The notes under the pieces: generated by a model
The model's database searches: none
What the model was told of the DNA's origin: nothing
Seen by the model: the letters and a program-made list of their open reading frames with translations, nothing else
Translations under genes and position numbers: made by a program
In this document: positions 9,706 through 20,455 of the stretch, in pieces
Numbering within the stretch: the first letter of the stretch is position 1
Layout: every line of letters starts with the position of its first letter
NCBI RefSeq assembly: GCF_030332225.1
Contig: NZ_JAOWIF010000031.1
Span: 248,001-312,000 of the forward strand
Direction: 5' to 3'
Source: Citrobacter sp. Cu233
GTDB lineage: Bacteria; Pseudomonadota; Gammaproteobacteria; Enterobacterales; Enterobacteriaceae
DNA: 64,000 nucleotides

Positions 9706-9871
9706 TCGAGAGTCTCATCTTTTATTTTCCGTTAGTTTAACCCGACTCGACGGGCATCCGATCGCTTAAAACGCAATTTTCGCGCTCAGGCTCGGTGTGA
9801 ATGCTGATTTATCGCCGTCTTCGTGGCAAACTAGCCGCCGAATTTAATGCGAGCATGCCCTGGAGGAATAC

Positions 9872-10804
9872 GTGGATAAAATTTTCGTCGATGAAGCAGT
9901 GAGTGAACTGCATACCATTCAGGACATGTTGCGTTGGGCGGTCAGCCGTTTTAGCGCAGCGAATATCTGGTATGGCCATGGTACGGATAACCCGTGGGAT
10001 GAGGCCGTACAGCTGGTGCTGCCGTCTCTCTATCTGCCGCTGGATATTCCTGAAGACATGCGCACCGCACGTCTGACATCCAGCGAGCGTCATCGTATTG
10101 TTGAGCGTGTGATTCGTCGTGTCAACGAGCGTATTCCGGTGGCTTACCTGACCAACAAGGCCTGGTTCTGCGGGCATGAATTCTATGTTGATGAACGCGT
10201 GCTGGTTCCGCGTTCGCCTATTGGCGAGCTGATCAATAACCGTTTTGCTGGTCTTATCAACAAGCAGCCGCAGCATATCCTCGATATGTGCACCGGCAGC
10301 GGTTGTATTGCTATCGCCTGCGCATATGCCTTCCCGGAAGCTGAAGTGGATGCGGTTGATATTTCTACGGATGCGCTGGCGGTTACCGAACACAATATTG
10401 AAGAGCACGGTCTGATTCATCACGTAACGCCGATCCGTTCCGACCTGTTCCGCGATCTGGTGAAAATCCAGTATGACCTGATCGTCACTAACCCGCCGTA
10501 TGTTGATGCGGAAGACATGTCAGACCTGCCGAACGAATACCGTCATGAGCCTGAACTGGGTCTGGCATCCGGTAGTGATGGGCTGAAGCTGACTCGCCGC
10601 ATTCTGGGTAACGCCCCGGACTACCTGTCTGATAACGGTATTCTGATTTGTGAAGTCGGAAACAGCATGGTACATCTGATAGAGCAATACCCTGATGTGC
10701 CGTTTACCTGGCTGGAGTTTGACAACGGTGGAGACGGTGTATTCATGCTGACCAAAGAGCAGTTGATCGCCGCTCGTGAGCACTTCAGCATTTACAAAGA
10801 CTAA
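9872..10804 (+). CDS. prmB: Ribosomal protein uL3 glutamine methyltransferase PrmB
   Basis: PrmB methylates a glutamine of ribosomal protein L3 using S-adenosylmethionine. The 310-residue protein shows the SAM-binding [12 protein letters not shown] (138-149) and the catalytic NPPY (207-210) of N5-glutamine methyltransferases. It starts with GTG, preceded 4 nt upstream by GGAGGA. aroC follows after 39 bp, suggesting cotranscription. Confidence 0.96.
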   Translation: MDKIFVDEAVSELHTIQDMLRWAVSRFSAANIWYGHGTDNPWDEAVQLVLPSLYLPLDIPEDMRTARLTSSERHRIVERVIRRVNERIPVAYLTNKAWFCGHEFYVDERVLVPRSPIGELINNRFAGLINKQPQHILDMCTGSGCIAIACAYAFPEAEVDAVDISTDALAVTEHNIEEHGLIHHVTPIRSDLFRDLVKIQYDLIVTNPPYVDAEDMSDLPNEYRHEPELGLASGSDGLKLTRRILGNAPDYLSDNGILICEVGNSMVHLIEQYPDVPFTWLEFDNGGDGVFMLTKEQLIAAREHFSIYKD

Positions 10805-10843
10805 ATACACGCGCAGATACACAACACGCATAACGGAGCCGTG

Positions 10844-11929
10844 ATGGCAGGAAATACAATTGGGCAACTCTTTCGCGTAACAACCTTCGGCGAATCACAC
10901 GGGCTGGCGCTCGGTTGTATCGTTGATGGTGTTCCGCCGGGCATTCCTCTGACTGAAGCCGATCTGCAGCACGATCTCGACAGGCGCCGTCCGGGCACGT
11001 CGCGTTACACCACCCAGCGTCGGGAACCGGATCAAGTGAAGATCCTCTCCGGCGTATTCGACGGCGTCACCACCGGTACGAGTATTGGCCTGCTGATTGA
11101 AAATACCGATCAGCGTTCTCAGGATTATGGCGCCATCAAGGATGTTTTCCGTCCAGGACACGCCGACTATACCTACGAGCAGAAATACGGCCTCCGTGAT
11201 TACCGTGGCGGTGGACGTTCATCCGCTCGTGAAACGGCAATGCGCGTAGCGGCGGGAGCAATCGCCAAAAAATATCTGGCGGAAAAATTCGGCGTTAAAA
11301 TCCGTGGTTGTCTGACGCAAATGGGCGATGTTCCGCTGGAGATTAAAGACTGGTCTCAGGTCGAATTGAATCCCTTCTTTTGCCCGGACCCGGATAAAAT
11401 CGAAGCGCTGGATGAATTGATGCGCGGACTGAAAAAAGAGGGCGACTCCATTGGAGCAAAAGTCACTGTTGTCGCTGACGGTGTGCCGGCAGGTCTCGGT
11501 GAACCTGTTTTTGACCGTCTTGATGCCGACATTGCGCATGCGTTGATGAGCATTAACGCCGTAAAAGGCGTAGAGATTGGCGACGGTTTTGACGTTGTAG
11601 CACTGCGTGGCAGCCAGAATCGTGATGAAATCACCAAAGACGGTTTCCAGAGTAATCATGCGGGTGGCATTTTGGGAGGGATCAGCAGCGGGCAACAAAT
11701 TATTGCCCATATGGCGCTGAAACCGACGTCCAGCATCACTGTGCCTGGGCGTACTATCAACCGCTTTGGTGAAGAAGTCGAAATGATCACCAAAGGACGT
11801 CACGATCCGTGCGTTGGGATCCGCGCAGTGCCGATCGCAGAAGCGATGCTGGCTATTGTGTTGATGGACCACCTGTTGCGCCAGCGGGCGCAAAATGCGG
11901 ATGTGAAGACTGACATTCCACGCTGGTAA
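10844..11929 (+). CDS. aroC: Chorismate synthase AroC
   Basis: AroC makes chorismate from 5-enolpyruvylshikimate-3-phosphate using reduced FMN, the last shared step to aromatic amino acids, folate, quinones and enterobactin. The 361-residue product begins [20 protein letters not shown] and carries the signatures [16 protein letters not shown] and RGSQNRDE. The ATG at 10844 is preferred over the GTG at 10841 because the CGGAG site is only 2 nt from the GTG. mepA begins 3 bp after the stop. Confidence 0.98.
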   Translation: MAGNTIGQLFRVTTFGESHGLALGCIVDGVPPGIPLTEADLQHDLDRRRPGTSRYTTQRREPDQVKILSGVFDGVTTGTSIGLLIENTDQRSQDYGAIKDVFRPGHADYTYEQKYGLRDYRGGGRSSARETAMRVAAGAIAKKYLAEKFGVKIRGCLTQMGDVPLEIKDWSQVELNPFFCPDPDKIEALDELMRGLKKEGDSIGAKVTVVADGVPAGLGEPVFDRLDADIAHALMSINAVKGVEIGDGFDVVALRGSQNRDEITKDGFQSNHAGGILGGISSGQQIIAHMALKPTSSITVPGRTINRFGEEVEMITKGRHDPCVGIRAVPIAEAMLAIVLMDHLLRQRAQNADVKTDIPRW

Positions 11930-11932
11930 GAA

Positions 11933-12757
11933 ATGAAAAAAACGGCACTTGCGGTGTTGGCTCTGCTTGCCAGCACCGCCTGTCTGGCGGCCACGCCCTG
12001 GCAGAAAATTACCCATCCTGTTGCGGGTAGCGCACAGTCTATCGGCGCATTCTCCAATGGCTGTATCGTTGGGGCGGATACGCTGCCGGTACAGTCAGAA
12101 CACTATCAGGTGATGCGCACTGACCAGCGCCGCTATTTCGGCCATCCCACGCTGGTAACCTTTATCCAGCGACTGAGTAACCAGGCCAACAATCTGGGGC
12201 TGGGCACGGTATTAATCGGAGATATGGGGATGCCGGCGGGTGGGCGCTTTAATGGCGGTCATGCCAGTCACCAGACCGGGCTGGATGTCGATATTTTCCT
12301 GCAATTGCCGAAAACACGCTGGACGCAGACACAACTGCTGCGGCCTCAGGCACTGGATCTGGTCTCGCAGGATGGTAAGCGTGTCGTACCGTCACTGTGG
12401 AAGCCGGAGATTTTCAGCCTGATCAGGCTGGCTGCAAAAGATAGTGAAGTCACGCGTATTTTCGTGAATCCGGCAATTAAGCAGCAGCTGTGTCTGGATG
12501 CAGGAACTGACAGGGACTGGTTACGCAAAGTGCGACCGTGGTTCCAGCATCGTGCGCATATGCATGTCCGGTTACGTTGCCCTGCCGACAGTCTTGAGTG
12601 CGAAGACCAACCGTTTCCTCCACCGGGTGATGGCTGTGGCGCAGAGCTGCAAAGCTGGTTCGAACCTCCAAAACCTGGAACAACAAAGCCTGAGAAGAAG
12701 ACACCGCCGCCGTTGCCGCCTTCCTGCCAGGCGTTACTGGACGAGCATGTACTCTAA
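11933..12757 (+). CDS. mepA: Penicillin-insensitive murein DD-endopeptidase MepA
   Basis: MepA is a periplasmic zinc peptidase (LAS/M74 family) that cuts D-Ala-meso-DAP cross-links in peptidoglycan. At 274 residues, a signal peptide (about 1-19) leads to the metal site [13 protein letters not shown] (His110, His113, Asp120) and HRAHMHVRL near 206-211. A proline-rich tail ([19 protein letters not shown]) closes it. It lies in a tight chain aroC-mepA-yfcA-epmC; its stop shares a base with the yfcA start. Confidence 0.96.
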   Translation: MKKTALAVLALLASTACLAATPWQKITHPVAGSAQSIGAFSNGCIVGADTLPVQSEHYQVMRTDQRRYFGHPTLVTFIQRLSNQANNLGLGTVLIGDMGMPAGGRFNGGHASHQTGLDVDIFLQLPKTRWTQTQLLRPQALDLVSQDGKRVVPSLWKPEIFSLIRLAAKDSEVTRIFVNPAIKQQLCLDAGTDRDWLRKVRPWFQHRAHMHVRLRCPADSLECEDQPFPPPGDGCGAELQSWFEPPKPGTTKPEKKTPPPLPPSCQALLDEHVL

Positions 12758-13566
12758 TGGATAATTTTGCCAATTTGTTTATGGTGTCTCCGTTGTTGCT
12801 GGGTGTTCTTTTTTTTGTGGCAATGTTGGCAGGGTTTATTGATTCTCTGGCGGGGGGCGGCGGTTTACTTACGATTCCCGCATTGATGGCCGCCGGTATG
12901 CCACCTGCGCAAGCGTTGGCAACCAATAAGTTGCAGGCGTGCGGCGGATCGATCTCTTCTTCAATCTATTTTATTCGTCGCGGTGTCGTGAATCTTGCCG
13001 ACCAGAAGCTCAATATTTTCATGACATTTATTGGCTCAATGAGCGGCGCGTTGTTGGTCCAGCATGTGCAGTCAGACGTTTTACGTCAGATCCTGCCGGT
13101 TCTGGTTATCTGTATTGGCCTCTACTTTCTGTTAATGCCTAAAGTGGGTGAAGAAGACCGACGGCGCCGCCTGTATGGTTTGCCTTTTGCGCTGGTGGCC
13201 GGGGGCTGCGTTGGATTTTACGATGGTTTCTTTGGCCCGGCCGCCGGATCGTTTTATGCGCTCTGCTTCGTTATGTTGTGCGGCTACAATCTTGCAAAAT
13301 CGACGGCACACGCCAAAGTCTTGAATGCCACCTCAAATATCGGCGGGCTGTTGCTGTTCGCGCTGGGTGGCAAAGTGGTTTGGGCGACCGGGTTTGTGAT
13401 GCTCATTGGTCAGTTTATTGGCGCACGGATGGGGTCGCGACTGGTGCTCAGCAAAGGGCAAAAACTCATTCGGCCGATGATCGTCATTGTTTCCGCAGTG
13501 ATGAGTGCCAAATTACTTTACGATAATCATGGACAGGAGATTCTCCACTGGCTGGGGATGAACTAA
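12757..13566 (+). CDS. yfcA: TauE/SafE (TSUP) family membrane protein YfcA
   Basis: A 269-residue integral membrane protein with about eight hydrophobic segments and the TSUP family motif GFIDSLAGGGGLLTIP near residue 27, repeated in looser form as GFYDGFFGPAAGSF near 152. The family exports or imports sulfur-containing or organic anions; the substrate of YfcA is unknown. Its start overlaps the mepA stop by one base and its stop overlaps the epmC start by one base. Confidence 0.93.
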   Translation: MDNFANLFMVSPLLLGVLFFVAMLAGFIDSLAGGGGLLTIPALMAAGMPPAQALATNKLQACGGSISSSIYFIRRGVVNLADQKLNIFMTFIGSMSGALLVQHVQSDVLRQILPVLVICIGLYFLLMPKVGEEDRRRRLYGLPFALVAGGCVGFYDGFFGPAAGSFYALCFVMLCGYNLAKSTAHAKVLNATSNIGGLLLFALGGKVVWATGFVMLIGQFIGARMGSRLVLSKGQKLIRPMIVIVSAVMSAKLLYDNHGQEILHWLGMN

Positions 13567-14114
13567 TGAACACAACCCATCACTACCAACAGTTAATTGA
13601 TATTTTTAACGGCTGCTTTGCCGATGAATTTAATACCCGTCTGATTAAGGGCGACGACGAACCGATCTATCTTCCTGCTGATGCAGAGTTACCGTATCAC
13701 CGTATTGTTTTTGCACATGGCTTTTACGCCAGCGCGTTGCACGAAATTTCGCACTGGTGTATTGCCGGTAAAGCGCGTCGTGAGCTGGTTGACTTCGGTT
13801 ACTGGTACTGCCCGGACGGACGTGATGCGAAAACGCAATGTCAGTTTGAAGATGTGGAAGTGAAGCCGCAGGCGTTTGACTGGCTGTTTTGTATGGCGGC
13901 GGGCTACCCGTTTAACGTCAGTTGCGACAACCTGGAAGGTGATTTTGAACCGGATCGTGTGGTATTCCAGCGCCGTGTTCATGCTCAGGTGATGGAGTAT
14001 CTGGAAAAGGGGATCCCTGAACGCCCGGCGCGTTTCATTAACGCACTACAGAATTATTATCACACGCCTGAACTTAAGGCGGAACAATTCCCGTGGCCCG
14101 AAGCGCTTAACTGA
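13566..14114 (+). CDS. epmC: Elongation factor P hydroxylase EpmC
   Basis: EpmC (formerly YfcM) hydroxylates the beta-lysylated lysine of elongation factor P, finishing the modification begun by EpmA and EpmB. The 182-residue protein contains HEISHWCIAGKARRELVDFGYW, whose HExxH-like pattern supplies iron ligands, and later DVEVKPQAFDWLFCMAAGYPFNVS. Length and sequence match E. coli. The start overlaps the yfcA stop, and yfcL follows after 32 bp. Confidence 0.95.
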   Translation: MNTTHHYQQLIDIFNGCFADEFNTRLIKGDDEPIYLPADAELPYHRIVFAHGFYASALHEISHWCIAGKARRELVDFGYWYCPDGRDAKTQCQFEDVEVKPQAFDWLFCMAAGYPFNVSCDNLEGDFEPDRVVFQRRVHAQVMEYLEKGIPERPARFINALQNYYHTPELKAEQFPWPEALN

Positions 14115-14146
14115 CGCCGATGCCACGTTTACAATGAGGAAAGAAG

Positions 14147-14422
14147 ATGATCGCGGAGTTTGAATCACGCATTCTGGCATTAATCGACGATATGGTAGAG
14201 CACGCCAGCGATGATGAGTTGTTTGCCAGTGGTTATTTGCGTGGGCACCTGACACTGGCCGTTGCTGAACTGGACGGTGGGGAGGACCATTCCGCTGAGG
14301 CATTGTACGCCAATGTGACCAGCAGCCTGGAAAAAGCCATCAGCGCGGGCGAACTCTCGCCACGTGACCAGGCGTTAGTGAAAGAGATGTGGGACACCTT
14401 GTTCCAGAAGGCGACAAAATAA
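14147..14422 (+). CDS. yfcL: YfcL family small protein
   Basis: A 91-residue acidic, mostly helical protein beginning [21 protein letters not shown], matching YfcL. A GAGGAAAGAAG ribosome site precedes the ATG. It is probably the last gene of the prmB-aroC-mepA-yfcA-epmC-yfcL run. Function unknown. Confidence 0.9.
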   Translation: MIAEFESRILALIDDMVEHASDDELFASGYLRGHLTLAVAELDGGEDHSAEALYANVTSSLEKAISAGELSPRDQALVKEMWDTLFQKATK

Positions 14423-14437
14423 TAATTACAGGGGGTG

Positions 14438-14521
14438 TGCCGGATGGCGACACTGAGGTGTCTTATCCGGCCTACGTGGGCGGGTGTTTGCAGGCCTGAT
14501 AAGCGTAGCGCCATCAGGCAA
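14438..14521. repeat. Two-unit REP element (BIME)
   Basis: Two REP palindromes: GCCGGATGGCG with TTATCCGGC (14439-14471), then GCCTGATAAGCG with CGCCATCAGGC (14493-14519). It sits between the converging yfcL and mnmC, with no clearer terminator. Confidence 0.9.
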
Positions 14522-14544
14522 TGATCGGATGACACCCCACCCTT

Positions 14545-16545
14545 TTATTTCACCGTTTTACCCTTCAATAACTTCCTTACCCATAGACGATTCGGATTCA
14601 GCGCCGCCAGCGTGCTGGCATCCATTGGTATAGGTTCATCACTCATTTGCGCGGCCAGAATTTCTGCACATAGCGGGGCAGAACATAGCCCACGTGACCC
14701 CAGCGCGCCCAACATGAACAAATCCGGGTATACCGGTGCACTTGAAGCATGCTCTTTGTTTTCTGCAAGCCGGGCATACCGATCGAGTGTGGTGTTATAG
14801 TCCGGCACATTACCGACCATCGGTAAGTGATCGCGCGTGGCACAACGGACGCCGCAACGGGCTGCATTGTCACTGACATTCACTTCTTTTGCCCATGCCG
14901 CATCCGGCAAGCAGTCGATCAAACGCTGACGGTTTTGTTGCTGGTCATCATGACGGAATGACGTCTCTTCACAACCTCGATGATAGCTGGCTCCAATACA
15001 GTGCTGCTGATTTTCCGGGTTTTGCGGGGTAAGATAGCCGTCATAGCACAGAACCTGGCGCAGTGCGGAAAGCGAAGGCGTCGTGGGAATGTGACTTACC
15101 TGACCACCAACGGAATACACCGGTAGTGACTGAGTCTGGTCAAAACGGTGAATACAATGCCCATTCGCCAGAACCACGACCTCATGTGTTGCCGCGTCTC
15201 CGTTGGCAAACTGCAACTGCCAGCTATCGGTTTGATGAGCAAGTGAGGTCAGGGTGTGTTGGTAGTGGGTACGTAACCCAAGTGTTGTCGCATGGTCGAG
15301 AACGGCGGTGGTAAGCTGTGCCGGACACAGCCATCCGCCAGTCGGGTACTGGATGCCATCACATTCGGTCACAACGCCTGTTGTTTGCAAAATCTGGTCT
15401 GCGTCCACCCCGACGGCGAGTGCCCTGGGGAGTTCAAGTGACAGCATTTGGCTGATTTTCTGCTGGCTTTTTTCATCCCAGGCGAGCTGCGTTACGCCAC
15501 ACCAGTCATGGGCAAAATTAACGGGTAGGGCATCGTACAGGCGACGAGCAAAGGTAAATGCGGTGGGGAAGAAAAGAGTAATCGCCGCATCATGTTTGCT
15601 GAGCAACGGATAGAGTGCGCCCTGACGATTGCCGGAAGCACCCTGCGCAGGTTTATCGTCAGCGCAGTAGAGCGTGACCTGCCAGCCTCTACGCAGTAGC
15701 GCCAGAGACAGTAATGCACTGGCAATACCACCGCCAATAATGGCCGCTTCACGCTTCTTCGTTCCTGTACGCAAAAACCACGGGGCTGATGAAGGGGACG
15801 TTATCGTCTGTTCCATCACGCCACACAGCATTTCACGTTTACGACCAAAACCTTTGCACTTCTGCATTGTAAATCCGGCTTCCTGCAATCCCCGGCGCAC
15901 AAAACCAGCCGAAGTGAAGGTTGCCAGCGTACCACCCGGTCGGGCCAGTCTAGCCATGGCGTTAAAGAGTGTTGGCGTCCACATATCCGGATTTTTTGCT
16001 GGGGCGAAGCCGTCCAGAAACCAGGCATCAACCTGTTGGTTCAGGGACTCGTCCAGCTTACCGGTGAGTTCGTTGATGTCACCGAACCACAGATCCAGAG
16101 TAACCCGCCCCTCATCAAGCAGTAGACGATGGCAACCTGCCAGCGGCAGTGGCCACTGTGCCTGGAGTTGCTCTGCCCATGGCGCCAGTTCCTGCCAGTG
16201 CTGATGCGCTAACGCCAGATCCTCACGCGTTAGCGGAAATTTTTCAAAACTGATGAAATGTAATCTTTCCAGGGTAGCGTCAGGGTGTGCGTTGCGAAAG
16301 GTGGCAAATGCCTGCCAGAGCGTGAGGAAGTTTAGCCCGGTACCAAAGCCACTTTCTGCCACCACGAACACCTGGCGTGGGTGCACAGGAAAACGTTCGG
16401 CGAGGTGGTTGCCACCGAGGAAGACGTAGCGTGTCTCTTCCAGCCCGTTATCATTGGAAAAATAGACATCGTCAAAATCTCGGGAAACAGGTGTACCCTC
16501 AGCGTTGAATTCAAGGTTGGCAGGTTGTATAGCGTATTGTTTCAC
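14545..16545 (-). CDS. mnmC: Bifunctional tRNA U34 modification enzyme MnmC
   Basis: MnmC finishes mnm5s2U34 in tRNAs for Lys, Glu and Gln. Its C-terminal FAD oxidase removes the carboxymethyl group from cmnm5U and its N-terminal SAM methylase adds a methyl. The methylase (about 1-245) shows [13 protein letters not shown] and the D[11 protein letters not shown] motif. The oxidase (about 265-666) starts at the dinucleotide fold [23 protein letters not shown] place the start at the GTG at 16545, giving 666 residues beginning [14 protein letters not shown] like the E. coli protein; an upstream ATG at 16605 would add unconserved residues and run into the fabB control region. Divergent from fabB. 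Confidence 0.95.
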   Translation of the reverse strand: MKQYAIQPANLEFNAEGTPVSRDFDDVYFSNDNGLEETRYVFLGGNHLAERFPVHPRQVFVVAESGFGTGLNFLTLWQAFATFRNAHPDATLERLHFISFEKFPLTREDLALAHQHWQELAPWAEQLQAQWPLPLAGCHRLLLDEGRVTLDLWFGDINELTGKLDESLNQQVDAWFLDGFAPAKNPDMWTPTLFNAMARLARPGGTLATFTSAGFVRRGLQEAGFTMQKCKGFGRKREMLCGVMEQTITSPSSAPWFLRTGTKKREAAIIGGGIASALLSLALLRRGWQVTLYCADDKPAQGASGNRQGALYPLLSKHDAAITLFFPTAFTFARRLYDALPVNFAHDWCGVTQLAWDEKSQQKISQMLSLELPRALAVGVDADQILQTTGVVTECDGIQYPTGGWLCPAQLTTAVLDHATTLGLRTHYQHTLTSLAHQTDSWQLQFANGDAATHEVVVLANGHCIHRFDQTQSLPVYSVGGQVSHIPTTPSLSALRQVLCYDGYLTPQNPENQQHCIGASYHRGCEETSFRHDDQQQNRQRLIDCLPDAAWAKEVNVSDNAARCGVRCATRDHLPMVGNVPDYNTTLDRYARLAENKEHASSAPVYPDLFMLGALGSRGLCSAPLCAEILAAQMSDEPIPMDASTLAALNPNRLWVRKLLKGKTVK

Positions 16546-16622
16546 GTAAGTTACTCGTCTGACAGGCTGTGCCCCGATCTTAACGAGGAGTGCCTGGCTG
16601 CGCAAATTTCCACATTAAATGG

Positions 16623-16638
16623 CTGATCGGACTTGTTC
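16623..16638 (+). promoter_or_regulatory. FadR-like activator site of fabB
   Basis: CTGATCGGACTTGTTC resembles the FadR site of E. coli fabB, where FadR activates rather than represses. It ends 1 bp before the FabR palindrome. Confidence 0.7.
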
Positions 16639-16639
16639 G

Positions 16640-16655
16640 GCGTACAAGTGTACGC
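16640..16655 (+). promoter_or_regulatory. FabR operator of fabB
   Basis: GCGTACAAGTGTACGC is the near-palindromic FabR site. FabR represses fabA and fabB in response to the unsaturated/saturated acyl pool. It lies about 50 bp before the fabB start, next to the FadR-like site. Confidence 0.8.
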
Positions 16656-16704
16656 TATTGTGCCACTCGAAACTTTAAAATAGTGCGACTTACAGAGGTA
16701 TTGA

Positions 16705-17925
16705 ATGAAACGTGCAGTGATTACTGGCTTGGGCATCGTTTCCAGCATCGGTAATAACCAGCAGGAAGTCCTGGCATCTCTGCGTGAAGGACGTTCAGGG
16801 ATCACTTTCTCTCAGGAGCTGAAGGACTCCGGCATGCGTAGCCACGTCTGGGGCAACGTAAAACTGGATACCACTGGCCTCATTGACCGCAAAGTAGTGC
16901 GCTTTATGAGCGACGCATCCATCTATGCTTTCCTTTCTATGGAGCAGGCAGTGGCTGATGCCGGCCTTGCTGCAGAAGATTACCAGAATAATCCGCGCGT
17001 TGGCCTGATTGCAGGTTCCGGCGGCGGCTCCCCGCGTTTTCAGGTATTCGGCGCTGACGCAATGCGTAGCCCGCGCGGTCTGAAAGCGGTTGGCCCGTAT
17101 GTGGTCACCAAAGCGATGGCATCCGGCGTTTCTGCCTGCCTCGCGACACCGTTCAAAATCCACGGCGTTAACTACTCCATCAGCTCTGCCTGTGCGACGT
17201 CTGCACACTGTATCGGCAATGCTGTTGAACAAATTCAGTTGGGCAAGCAGGACATCGTTTTTGCTGGCGGCGGCGAAGAGCTGTGCTGGGAAATGGCGTG
17301 CGAGTTCGACGCCATGGGTGCACTGTCTACCAAATATAACGACAACCCGTCTCAAGCTTCCCGTACTTATGATGCACACCGTGACGGTTTTGTTATCGCA
17401 GGCGGCGGCGGTATGGTTGTTGTCGAAGAACTGGAACACGCTCTGGCTCGTGGCGCGCACATCTACGCTGAAATCGTAGGTTACGGCGCAACGTCTGATG
17501 GCGCAGACATGGTTGCTCCGTCCGGTGAAGGTGCAGTTCGCTGCATGCAGATGGCGATGCACGGTGTTGATACCCCGATTGACTACCTGAACTCCCACGG
17601 TACTTCTACTCCGGTAGGTGACGTGAAGGAACTGGGCGCAATCCGCGAAGTCTTTGGCGATAACAGCCCGGCCATTTCTGCAACCAAAGCCATGACCGGT
17701 CACTCACTGGGCGCTGCGGGTGTTCAGGAAGCTATCTACTCTCTGCTGATGCTGGAGCACGGTTTTATCGCACCGAGCATCAACATTGAAGAGCTGGATG
17801 AGCAGGCTGCAGGTCTGAACATCGTGACTAAACCGACCGAGCAAGCGTTGACGACTGTTATGTCTAACAGCTTCGGTTTTGGCGGCACCAACGCCACGCT
17901 GGTTATGCGTAAGCTGAAAGCGTAA
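16705..17925 (+). CDS. fabB: Beta-ketoacyl-ACP synthase I FabB
   Basis: FabB condenses malonyl-ACP with acyl-ACP and is essential for unsaturated fatty acid synthesis. The 406-residue protein has the catalytic Cys163 in [12 protein letters not shown], His298 in [11 protein letters not shown] and His333 in [11 protein letters not shown], with the glycine-rich SFGFGGTNA near the end. All match the E. coli enzyme. It is a single gene with its own terminator and the FadR and FabR sites upstream. Confidence 0.98.
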   Translation: MKRAVITGLGIVSSIGNNQQEVLASLREGRSGITFSQELKDSGMRSHVWGNVKLDTTGLIDRKVVRFMSDASIYAFLSMEQAVADAGLAAEDYQNNPRVGLIAGSGGGSPRFQVFGADAMRSPRGLKAVGPYVVTKAMASGVSACLATPFKIHGVNYSISSACATSAHCIGNAVEQIQLGKQDIVFAGGGEELCWEMACEFDAMGALSTKYNDNPSQASRTYDAHRDGFVIAGGGGMVVVEELEHALARGAHIYAEIVGYGATSDGADMVAPSGEGAVRCMQMAMHGVDTPIDYLNSHGTSTPVGDVKELGAIREVFGDNSPAISATKAMTGHSLGAAGVQEAIYSLLMLEHGFIAPSINIEELDEQAAGLNIVTKPTEQALTTVMSNSFGFGGTNATLVMRKLKA

Positions 17926-17974
17926 GTTTGATACTGATATCCGTCATTGCCTGCTGTGTTTCGCTAAGCAGGCC

Positions 17975-18002
17975 AAAAGGGAGCCGTGCGGCTCCCTTTT
18001 TT
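17975..18002 (+). terminator. Terminator after fabB
   Basis: AAAAGGGAGCCG, 2-nt gap, CGGCTCCCTTTTTT. Confidence 0.92.
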
Positions 18003-18164
18003 ATCGCGTTGACAATAGGTCCACTTTACAGGCAGACTCCAGCTTCAACATTATCCTCTTGATAATGCGTAAGCGTTTAACGTTATCCAACGCACCTTAA
18101 TCCTGATAGTCAGGTAGAGGGGGCGTGGACATTCCTCGCCTTACTCTGCATTTTGGAGTAACGC

Positions 18165-19343
18165 ATGACAGCTGTAACCCAACAAGAAAAAACACCTTCA
18201 GCGAATTTTTCGCTGTTTCGTATCGCTTTTGCGGTTTTCCTGACCTATATGACGGTCGGTTTACCTTTGCCCGTCATTCCTCTGTTTGTGCATCAGGAGC
18301 TGGGCTATGGCAATACCATGGTCGGTATCGCCGTGGGCATCCAGTTTCTGGCAACGGTATTAACACGTGGTTATGCCGGTAGGTTAGCCGATCAGTATGG
18401 CGCCAAGCGCTCGGCGCTGCAGGGGATGTTTGCCTGTGCGCTGGCGGGTGCGGCGTGGTTGCTAGCGGCGCTTTTGCCTGTTTCCGTTCCCGTGAAGTTT
18501 GCGTTGTTGATTGTCGGACGCTTAATTCTCGGTTTTGGTGAAAGCCAGTTACTGACCGGAACACTGACCTGGGGGCTTGGGCTGGTCGGGCCAACACGCT
18601 CCGGTAAGGTGATGTCGTGGAACGGAATGGCGATTTACGGCGCACTGGCGGCCGGCGCACCGCTGGGGCTGCTGATCCACAGCCATTTTGGCTTCGCGGC
18701 GTTGGCAGGAACCACGATGGTATTACCGCTGCTGGCATGGGCGTTCAACGGTACCGTCCGTAAAGTCCCTGCTCATGCAGGAGAGCGTCCTTCCTTATGG
18801 AGCGTGGTGGGGCTTATCTGGAAACCGGGTCTGGGCCTGGCGCTGCAGGGCGTTGGTTTTGCGGTAATTGGTACCTTTATTTCGCTCTACTTTGTCAGCA
18901 ATGGCTGGACGATGGCAGGGTTTACCCTGACCGCGTTTGGTAGCGCGTTTGTGCTGATGCGTATTCTGTTTGGCTGGATGCCAGACAGATTTGGCGGGGT
19001 GAACGTCGCGGTTGTCTCTTTGCTGGTTGAAACCGCGGGTCTGATTCTATTGTGGCAGGCTCCATCTGCCTGGGTTGCGCTGCTGGGCGCTGCTTTGACC
19101 GGGGCCGGGTGTTCGCTGATCTTCCCGGCGCTGGGCGTCGAGGTCGTGAAGCGAGTGCCTGCCCAGGTTCGTGGTACAGCTCTCGGCGGTTACGCCGCGT
19201 TTCAGGATATCTCCTACGGCATAAGCGGTCCTGTCGCCGGGGTTCTGGCCACTGCATACGGTTACTCCTCGGTATTCCTTGCCGGGGCGATTTCCGCTGT
19301 AGTGGGCATTTTCGTGACGCTGCTGACTCTGCGAAAAGGTTAA
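18165..19343 (+). CDS. yfcJ: MFS transporter YfcJ
   Basis: A 392-residue, 12-helix major facilitator superfamily protein matching YfcJ (close to YhhS). Visible are the loop motif [15 protein letters not shown] after helix 2 and the second-half GWMPDRFGG. The substrate is not known with certainty; an arabinose-efflux-like annotation is common. Its 3' end overlaps the converging flk by 4 bp, so no terminator lies between them. Confidence 0.9.
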   Translation: MTAVTQQEKTPSANFSLFRIAFAVFLTYMTVGLPLPVIPLFVHQELGYGNTMVGIAVGIQFLATVLTRGYAGRLADQYGAKRSALQGMFACALAGAAWLLAALLPVSVPVKFALLIVGRLILGFGESQLLTGTLTWGLGLVGPTRSGKVMSWNGMAIYGALAAGAPLGLLIHSHFGFAALAGTTMVLPLLAWAFNGTVRKVPAHAGERPSLWSVVGLIWKPGLGLALQGVGFAVIGTFISLYFVSNGWTMAGFTLTAFGSAFVLMRILFGWMPDRFGGVNVAVVSLLVETAGLILLWQAPSAWVALLGAALTGAGCSLIFPALGVEVVKRVPAQVRGTALGGYAAFQDISYGISGPVAGVLATAYGYSSVFLAGAISAVVGIFVTLLTLRKG

Positions 19344-20350
19344 GCAAGCAACCAGAACAGGGCTAATGCGATCAGCAAGGCGACAAACATCAGCCCCGGT
19401 CGTGCCGACAATGTTTTTACCGTTTCAATCACCGGCGCGAACGGGCTGAAAATGGGTTGAAGATGACGCGGAGCGTTTAATTCCTGCTCCCGGTCACGTT
19501 CCACGCGGCGCAGGAAGATTTGATTCAGCAAGTCCTGCACTTGTACCGCTGTCAGGATCGTTTGCGGCTGGATCTGGTATGTTTGCTGCGCATACTCTTT
19601 TATGGCTGTTAGCTCATTTGGCTCCAGCGGCTGTTTTAGCGCCGCCTGCAGCGTTTGCAGCGTCGGCGCATTTTGCAGACTGAGGGTCTGGCGCGCCTGC
19701 AGCCATGTCACCAGATGGGTGAACTGTTTTGCCGGGATCAGCTCACCGCTTTTTACACCAGACAGTTCCAGCATGGACTGCCAGATCATTTTCCCGGACT
19801 CTCCCGTGGCGGCAGCCAGTTTAGTGACTAACTGATTCAGCGTATTGTGCTCGGCGGGTAATAAAGGGCGAACGGTTGCCGGCCGCTGCTGCGGCTGCGG
19901 AATTGAAAGCTGCCCTTGTTGCAACAGGGTGAGCACATTCTTCAGCTGTTCCGGTTTGAGCTGGCTGAGTGCTGTCTGCCCGTACTGTTGACGGATAAAA
20001 TCACTCACCGCCTGGCGATTATTTCCCTGACTCAGTAATTCAGTGAGCTGTGACAGAACCTGACGGTTAGCATGATTCTGCTGAGCAACCCCCAGACGCT
20101 GATTCAGGTTTTGTTCTGCTGCGGGGAAGTGCCGTGACTGCAGCGGCGTATCGTTTTTAACGCCCAGATCGTGCTTCATTCCAGCCCACACCTCGGCGCT
20201 TTGCTGTTGGGTAAGCGAAATCAAACGGGTAATCAGTCGTTCCAGTACGGTACGCTGCTGCGTGGACAGTGGCTGCTCGCCTGCACCGGAAGGCGGGTTT
20301 TGGCCTTCGCCGGGAGGGCGTGCGGGCGTACCTGAAATGGGCTGCATCAT
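19340..20350 (-). CDS. flk: Flagellar regulator Flk (RflH)
   Basis: Flk is a tail-anchored inner membrane protein that, in Salmonella, prevents premature secretion of the anti-sigma factor FlgM before the flagellar rings are complete. The 336-residue protein starts [16 protein letters not shown] with a proline-rich N-terminus. Long glutamine-rich helices follow, and a single hydrophobic anchor ([18 protein letters not shown]) ends the chain. It sits divergently beside pdxB (105-bp gap). Confidence 0.92.
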   Translation of the reverse strand: MMQPISGTPARPPGEGQNPPSGAGEQPLSTQQRTVLERLITRLISLTQQQSAEVWAGMKHDLGVKNDTPLQSRHFPAAEQNLNQRLGVAQQNHANRQVLSQLTELLSQGNNRQAVSDFIRQQYGQTALSQLKPEQLKNVLTLLQQGQLSIPQPQQRPATVRPLLPAEHNTLNQLVTKLAAATGESGKMIWQSMLELSGVKSGELIPAKQFTHLVTWLQARQTLSLQNAPTLQTLQAALKQPLEPNELTAIKEYAQQTYQIQPQTILTAVQVQDLLNQIFLRRVERDREQELNAPRHLQPIFSPFAPVIETVKTLSARPGLMFVALLIALALFWLLA

Positions 20351-20455
20351 CTCTGTTCCTTAAATCTGAGCGAGCCAGGTCTCGCAGTATGCCTGGCGGC
20401 GAGATTATGGCACACTTGCCCGGTTAACTCTCGTTCTCAAACAGGTGAGAAAGAC

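Noticed and set aside
16795-17703. 302-codon open frame opposite fabB
   Set aside because: Antisense shadow of fabB with low-complexity His/Arg/Cys content.
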